Translations under genes and position numbers: made by a program
Source: Mitsuaria sp. 7
GTDB lineage: Bacteria > Pseudomonadota > Gammaproteobacteria > Burkholderiales > Burkholderiaceae_C
DNA: 64,000 nt
Direction: 5' to 3'
NCBI RefSeq assembly: GCF_001653795.1
Contig: NZ_CP011514.1
Span: 4,770,727 to 4,834,726 of the forward strand
Part shown: positions 57,780 through 64,000 of the stretch, piece after piece
Layout: each line of letters begins with the position of its first letter
How positions within the stretch are numbered: position 1 is the first letter of the stretch
The notes under the pieces: model-generated
The model's database searches: none
Told to the model about the DNA's origin: nothing
What the model saw: only the letters and a program-made list of their open reading frames with translations

Positions 57780-57836
57780 GCGCGGGGGCTCCTGATTGTT
57801 GGGGCGACTCTGGGCGACTGCTTCCGGGAGAGGCTT

Positions 57837-57852
57837 TGCAGCTTTTGTGCCA
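57837..57852 (-). promoter_or_regulatory. Sigma-54 (-24/-12) promoter of torF-glnK-amtB
   Basis: The minus strand reads TGGCACAAAAGCTGCA: GG-N10-GC spacing is exact and TGGCAC matches the -24 box. It lies 58 bases before the torF start. This fits NtrC-controlled nitrogen limitation genes. A clear paired NtrC site was not found; GCGCACCA at 57958 is a weak half-site. Confidence 0.75.
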
Positions 57853-58057
57853 AGCATTCCCGGGCGAGTCCCCTTCCCCCACATTCCCCCCGAAAGGGCC
57901 CCATTCCGGCTCACGCCGCGACGAACGGTTGCCGATACCGCCCCGTCAAGCGTCAAAGCGCACCAAATGCATGCGCGGATGGGGGATTGGTTAACCCTAG
58001 AAACGCCCCAACAGGGTGCTAGGCGTGAAATCGTTCGCTGCCGACACTGCGGAGCTC

Positions 58058-58636
58058 ATGAATCGAACAGGTGCGGAAGGGATGGCGATGCAAGGCGGCG
58101 GAACGGGCAGCGAGTCCGACGGCAAGTCGAGCGGCGTGCAGGTGCAGTGGCCCGTGGACCTGTCGCACATGCGGCCGGAGGATGCGGCGGAGTGGGTCGT
58201 GGCGCGGTACAGCGACGGTTCGATGCCGATCGTTCCGGAGCGGATCGCCAGGCGCATGGGCATCGAGGTGTATGCCCTGACCGATCAGGATCGAAGCTCG
58301 GCGTATCCCGGCGCGGACGGCAGGTTCTGGATCGTGGTCGATGTCAACGATCCGATCTACCGGCTGCGCTTCGCCATCGCCCATGCACTCGGCCACATCG
58401 TGCTGCGCCATGAATGCCCTCCCCTTGAGTCGTGGAACTCGTTCGCGAACGATGCCCCCGATCCGCGCGACCAGGCAGCCAACCTATTCGCCGCAAGCCT
58501 GCTGGTTCCCACCGAAAAGTTCAGGTGGTGCCTCACGAGCGGATGGATGAGAAACGCGGACCAGATCGTCAAGACGCTCTGGGTTCCGCTGGACCTGCTG
58601 GCATTCCGCTACGAGCAATTGCGCAGGGGTCGCTGA
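58058..58636 (+). CDS. ImmA/IrrE-family protein with replaced catalytic Glu
   Basis: 192 residues from ATG 58058 (MNRTGAEGMAM); a GTG at 58016 is an alternative. The ImmA/IrrE zinc-peptidase core is clear: RFAIAHALGHIVLRHEC near 125, where HEXXH would be expected but reads HALGH, then DPRDQAANLFAASLLVP near 158. The two His are kept but the catalytic Glu is Ala, so peptidase activity is doubtful. ImmA proteins normally cleave a repressor encoded next to them; here the next gene is a small membrane protein instead. Confidence 0.75.
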   Translation: MNRTGAEGMAMQGGGTGSESDGKSSGVQVQWPVDLSHMRPEDAAEWVVARYSDGSMPIVPERIARRMGIEVYALTDQDRSSAYPGADGRFWIVVDVNDPIYRLRFAIAHALGHIVLRHECPPLESWNSFANDAPDPRDQAANLFAASLLVPTEKFRWCLTSGWMRNADQIVKTLWVPLDLLAFRYEQLRRGR

Positions 58637-58669
58637 ACCGCCTTTCCCACCCCTTTCAAGGAGCCGATC

Positions 58670-59203
58670 ATGTCGGATCTCCCGCCCCTCTCCAATCTCA
58701 CGCCGCGTCAACCCGTCTTCACGCCAGCAGGACCGGAGACACCCAGTACCGCCGTGCTGAGCGATGCGGTCGAAGCGCGCGCCCGCCTCTGCTTCCGAGC
58801 GCTGTCCCTGTGTCTTGCGGCGTTGGTGCTCGTGATGGTCGCCATGAGCCTGCATGCGGTCATGGGCGCCTTCGTCGAACATGCCCGCCTCCCGGTTCTG
58901 GAGTCCCCGCATGCGATGCCCGCGGACCTGGTCGCACTCGACGGAGAACTCGCCGATCGAGCGACTCCATCGCAGGCGTGGCCGCACGCGATCGTGGCGG
59001 TGATCTCAGTCCTGATGGTGGGCGCGGTCGTCCTGGCCATCGGACTGATCCGAGCGACGTTCTCGATGAAGGTCAACACCGATGTGTCCGCCACGCCGGA
59101 GAAGGAATCACCCCCTGCAAGCACCGGCCTTCCAGGCATCGAACTGTTGAAGGCGGCGGCAGACACCATCAAGATGGTGCTCGAAGGCCTACCCAAACGC
59201 TGA
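58670..59203 (+). CDS. Unrecognised membrane protein downstream of the ImmA-like gene
   Basis: 177 residues, ATG 58670 with AAGGAG as ribosome site. Two membrane segments (residues ~45-70 and ~103-127: LCLAALVLVMVAMSLHAVMG and AIVAVISVLMVGAVVLAIGL) with a polar N-terminus and a charged C-terminal helix. No family recognised. It starts 34 bases after the ImmA-like gene and ends 17 bases before comM, so it may be co-transcribed with the ImmA-like gene. Function unknown. Confidence 0.65.
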   Translation: MSDLPPLSNLTPRQPVFTPAGPETPSTAVLSDAVEARARLCFRALSLCLAALVLVMVAMSLHAVMGAFVEHARLPVLESPHAMPADLVALDGELADRATPSQAWPHAIVAVISVLMVGAVVLAIGLIRATFSMKVNTDVSATPEKESPPASTGLPGIELLKAAADTIKMVLEGLPKR

Positions 59204-59219
59204 GGCGAGGCGACATCTC

Positions 59220-60743
59220 ATGGCGATGTCCCTTTCCATCATCCACAGCCGCGCGCTGGACGGCCTCTCGGCCGCGGCGGTCGAAGTGGAAGTGCACTTG
59301 GCCAACGGCCTGCCGAGCTTCACGCTGGTGGGGCTCGCGGACCTGGAGGTCAAGGAGTCCCGCGAGCGCGTGCGTGCCGCGCTGCAGAGCAGCGGCCTGG
59401 AGTTCCCGGCGAACAAGCGCATCACTGTCAATCTGTCGCCCGCCGACCTGCCGAAGGAGGGCGCGCGCTTCGACCTGCCGATCGCGCTCGGGCTGCTCGC
59501 GGCGAGCGGGCAGATCGACGCGGAGATGCTCACGAACATCGAATGCGCCGGAGAACTCGGGCTCTCGGGTGAACTGCGTCCGGTCAAAGGCGCGTTGGCG
59601 ATGGCGCTCGCGCTGCGCGCGGCCAAGCTTGAGCGGGAGCTGGTCCTGCCTCGGGGTTGCGCCGAGGAAGCGGCGCTGGTGCAGGGACTCGTCGTGCGGG
59701 AGGCGGCGCATCTGCTCGACCTCGTGAACGCGCTGCAACCGGGCAGCGAGGCACCGCTGCCGCGTGTGCAGCGCGATCCGCCGCCGCGCGGCGAGACGCC
59801 GCTGGACCTGCGCGACATCAAGGGGCAGAGCGGACCGAAGCGCGCGCTGGAGATCGCCGCGGCAGGCGGCCTGAGCATCCTGCTCGTCGGACCGCCGGGC
59901 ACCGGCAAGTCGATGCTCGCGCAGCGGCTGCCGACGCTGCTGCCGCCCTTGTCCGAATCGGAGGCGCTGGAGTCCGCCGCCCTGCTCAGCGCCAACGGCC
60001 AGTTCCGTCCGTCGATGTGGGCGCAGCGCGCCTTCCGCGCGCCGCATCACAGCGCCTCGGCGGCCGCGATGATCGGTGGCGGTTCGCCGCCTCGGCCGGG
60101 CGAGATCACGCTCGCGCAACATGGCGTGCTCTTCCTCGATGAGCTGCCGGAATTCCAGCGCATGTCGCTCGAGGCCCTGCGTGAACCGCTGGAGACAGGC
60201 CGGGTGCACATTTCGCGCTCGGCGCATCAAGCCGAGTTCCCGGCGCGCTTCCAGCTGGTCGCGGCGATGAACCCCTGCCCCTGCGGGCACCTCGGCAATC
60301 CGACCAAGGCCTGCCGATGTTCACCGGACCAGGTCACGCGTTATCAGAACCGGCTGTCAGGCCCGCTGCTCGATCGCATCGACCTGACCGTGGAAGTGCC
60401 GGTGCTGTCCCCGACCATCCTGTCGGCGGCCGCCGACGGCGAGACCAGTGTCACCGTCGCCACCCGCGTCGCCGCGGCACGTGACCGCGCGGTGCGGCGC
60501 CAGGGTTGCTCCAACGCGATGCTGGCCGCCGGGCAGCTCGACGGTCATCTGGGCATGTCGCCGGAGGGCGAGTCGATGCTGCATCGCGCGGCGGCCCGGC
60601 TGGCCTGGTCCGCTCGCAGCTTCCACCGGGTGCTGCGCATCGCGCGCACCGTCGCTGATCTGGCGGACAGCGACACGATCACCGCGTTGCATGTCTCGGA
60701 AGCGATCCAGTGGCGCCGGGCGCTGCCGGGCCGCAACGACTGA
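59220..60743 (+). CDS. comM: YifB/ComM-family AAA+ ATPase (Mg-chelatase-like)
   Basis: 507 residues. N-terminal ChlI-like domain (MAMSLSIIHSRALDGLSAAAVEVEVHLA), Walker A GPPGTGKSM near 225, the MCM-like segment FRAPHHSASAAAMIGGG, FLDELPEFQR (Walker B), then ACRCSPDQVTRYQNRLSGPLLDRIDL near 365. ComM is a hexameric helicase that extends branch migration during natural transformation. Downstream is a 13-bp hairpin. Confidence 0.95.
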   Translation: MAMSLSIIHSRALDGLSAAAVEVEVHLANGLPSFTLVGLADLEVKESRERVRAALQSSGLEFPANKRITVNLSPADLPKEGARFDLPIALGLLAASGQIDAEMLTNIECAGELGLSGELRPVKGALAMALALRAAKLERELVLPRGCAEEAALVQGLVVREAAHLLDLVNALQPGSEAPLPRVQRDPPPRGETPLDLRDIKGQSGPKRALEIAAAGGLSILLVGPPGTGKSMLAQRLPTLLPPLSESEALESAALLSANGQFRPSMWAQRAFRAPHHSASAAAMIGGGSPPRPGEITLAQHGVLFLDELPEFQRMSLEALREPLETGRVHISRSAHQAEFPARFQLVAAMNPCPCGHLGNPTKACRCSPDQVTRYQNRLSGPLLDRIDLTVEVPVLSPTILSAAADGETSVTVATRVAAARDRAVRRQGCSNAMLAAGQLDGHLGMSPEGESMLHRAAARLAWSARSFHRVLRIARTVADLADSDTITALHVSEAIQWRRALPGRND

Positions 60744-60778
60744 CCCCTCGCGCCGGACCCCCTGCTTCCGTCCAGAAA

Positions 60779-60807
60779 CGACAACGCCGGCATCGCCGGC
60801 GTTGTCG
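60779..60807. terminator. Strong hairpin between comM and the glycine-zipper gene
   Basis: A perfect 13-bp stem CGACAACGCCGGC / GCCGGCGTTGTCG with a 3-base loop. On the minus strand it is followed by TTTCTGG; on the plus strand no T-tract. Likely a terminator for the minus-strand gene, possibly bidirectional. Confidence 0.65.
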
Positions 60808-60834
60808 ATGAGCTGGCGCGAAACCGCGCAGCGT

Positions 60835-61500
60835 TTACTGGCGGACCAGCTGACCGTCGTTCACGCGCACCACGTCGCCGTTCTGCACGCCCGGGTCGTG
60901 GCTGAAGGTCATCGTGCGGTTGCTCTGGTCGGCATTGCGCATCTTGACCACCCACACGGTGGTGCTGCGCTGGCGCTTCTCGATCTCGTTGCCGGCGTAG
61001 CCGCCCGCGACCGCGCCGCCCACGGTGGCGATCTTCTTGCCCGTTCCGCCGCCGACCGCGCTGCCCAGCAGGCCGCCGACCACCGCGCCGCCGACGACGC
61101 CGATGCCGGTGCCCTGGCCTTCACGCGCCTCGGTGCGGACCGAGAGCACCGTCGCGCAGGACGAGCAGATGCGGGACTCGGACTGCGCCGAACCGGACGA
61201 ACCGTTGTTGTCCGCATAACCGGTCGAGCCGCCGTCGCGCGGGGCCTGCTGCTGCGCCACGCGGCGCGAGTCGTTGGCCGGACGCTGGACCGCCTCATCG
61301 CCGGAGCGGCGCGCCGCCCGGGATTCGTCCGCGGCGTTGGCGCCGTTGCGGTCGACGATGTTGCCCTGCTGCTCGGTCGTCGCGACCGGCGAGTCGGGCA
61401 GGGACGGCGCCGCCTGGCGCCCCGCGAAGAAGGCCGCCACGACCAGCACGGTCGCTCCCACGGCCCCAGCCGCGATCTTCTGATTGGTATTCAACGCCAT
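60835..61500 (-). CDS. Glycine-zipper 2TM domain protein
   Basis: 221 residues. An N-terminal membrane anchor (AAGAVGATVLVVAAFFAG), a Ser/Asn/Gly-rich variable linker, then a glycine-zipper run (VVGGAVVGGLLGSAVGGGTGKKIATVGGAVAGGYAGNEIEK) of the SlyB/PcpS type, and a C-terminal beta segment (VWVVKMRNADQSNRTMTFSHDPG). Members are envelope stress lipoproteins, but the lipobox is not obvious here. Role unknown. Confidence 0.75.
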   Translation of the reverse strand: MALNTNQKIAAGAVGATVLVVAAFFAGRQAAPSLPDSPVATTEQQGNIVDRNGANAADESRAARRSGDEAVQRPANDSRRVAQQQAPRDGGSTGYADNNGSSGSAQSESRICSSCATVLSVRTEAREGQGTGIGVVGGAVVGGLLGSAVGGGTGKKIATVGGAVAGGYAGNEIEKRQRSTTVWVVKMRNADQSNRTMTFSHDPGVQNGDVVRVNDGQLVRQ

Positions 61501-61657
61501 GATTCACCTCTTATGGTTTTCCCCTAGCAACGGGGGATGGGCGAAGAATGCCACGCTGTTACAAGTCGCGGGGGCCGAAAACTGTCCCGTTTGTAAAGGG
61601 GTGAAACGCCGCCTGTAAGACAAGGCCGCGTGATGCGGTTTTCGTTGCGTCGGCGCC

Positions 61658-64000
<2,343 letters not shown>

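Noticed and set aside
57958-57985. Possible NtrC site near GCGCACCAAATGCATGCGC
   Set aside because: Only one half-site is reasonable; a paired site is not visible.
58634-58660. GAACC upstream of the small membrane protein gene as a possible HrpL-like box
   Set aside because: No CxACT-type block at the right distance; it overlaps the end of the ImmA-like gene.

Overview
The window is dense, GC-rich bacterial DNA (about 56 protein genes, no rRNA or tRNA gene seen, no gene-free stretch over about 250 bases). It looks like a betaproteobacterium of the Burkholderiales, probably the Rubrivivax/Leptothrix/Roseateles side. The reasons are the atpIBEFHAGDC order, the TIGR02049-type GshA, a Bug-type solute-binding protein, the torF-glnK-amtB operon and the strong G/C preference at third codon positions. 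This placement is inference from gene families, not from a search.

Layout. 1-4509 (minus): part of an aryl-polyene-type lipid/pigment cluster (chain-length factor, acyltransferase, two acyl carrier proteins, a membrane protein, and an acyl-AMP ligase fused to a dehydratase that runs off the left edge). 4520-11981: the complete F-ATPase operon with its terminator and a promoter -10 box. 12177-19537: SMP-30-type lactonase, GNAT, GST, AlaX editing protein, VOC protein, PhzF, then an aminotransferase divergent from a MocR regulator. 19527-23592: two unrecognised proteins around an FAH-family enzyme. 23592-32806: Uup, an AraC-like regulator between inverted copies of a 58-base palindromic repeat, P450, XRE regulator/MFS pair, Bug protein, MarR, FAD monooxygenase. 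32954-42994: a double Uma2 protein, phosphoesterase, fghA, gshB, benE, kup and a TonB receptor. 43131-48172: LysR, a proline-rich protein, gshA and two tandem unrecognised proteins. 48160-55002: 5-oxoprolinase, MFS, D-glutamate cyclase-like protein and LysR. 55113-57852: amtB, glnK and torF porin under a sigma-54 promoter. 58058-64000: degenerate ImmA/IrrE peptidase, a small membrane protein, ComM, a glycine-zipper protein, and the C-terminal part of MetH running off the right edge.

The most notable signal is a set of five dispersed, unrecognised genes (21839 minus, 23519 minus, 44234 plus, 46232 plus, 47276 plus). Each is preceded at short distance by the same two-block promoter motif, (G/C)GAAC(C/T)-N15/16-C(A/G)ACT(G/C)A or a close variant. 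It resembles the HrpL-type ECF sigma 'hrp box' of type III secretion regulons. The five products look like secreted effectors. Two are tandem, strongly diverged proteins with the layout of a tyrosine phosphatase but with the catalytic Cys and Arg replaced. Two others share a helical repeat, about 155 residues long in the larger one. One is proline-rich and disordered. The short tandem duplications at two of their 3' junctions suggest insertion between housekeeping genes. No secretion apparatus or sigma factor lies in the window, so the effector interpretation is a testable inference.

How the rest works together: glutathione synthesis (gshA, gshB) and use (fghA, GST); 5-oxoproline/D-glutamate recycling (LysR, cyclase-like protein, MFS, oxoprolinase); nitrogen-limited ammonium uptake (torF-glnK-amtB); and energy production (atp operon) next to a cell-envelope aryl-polyene locus.
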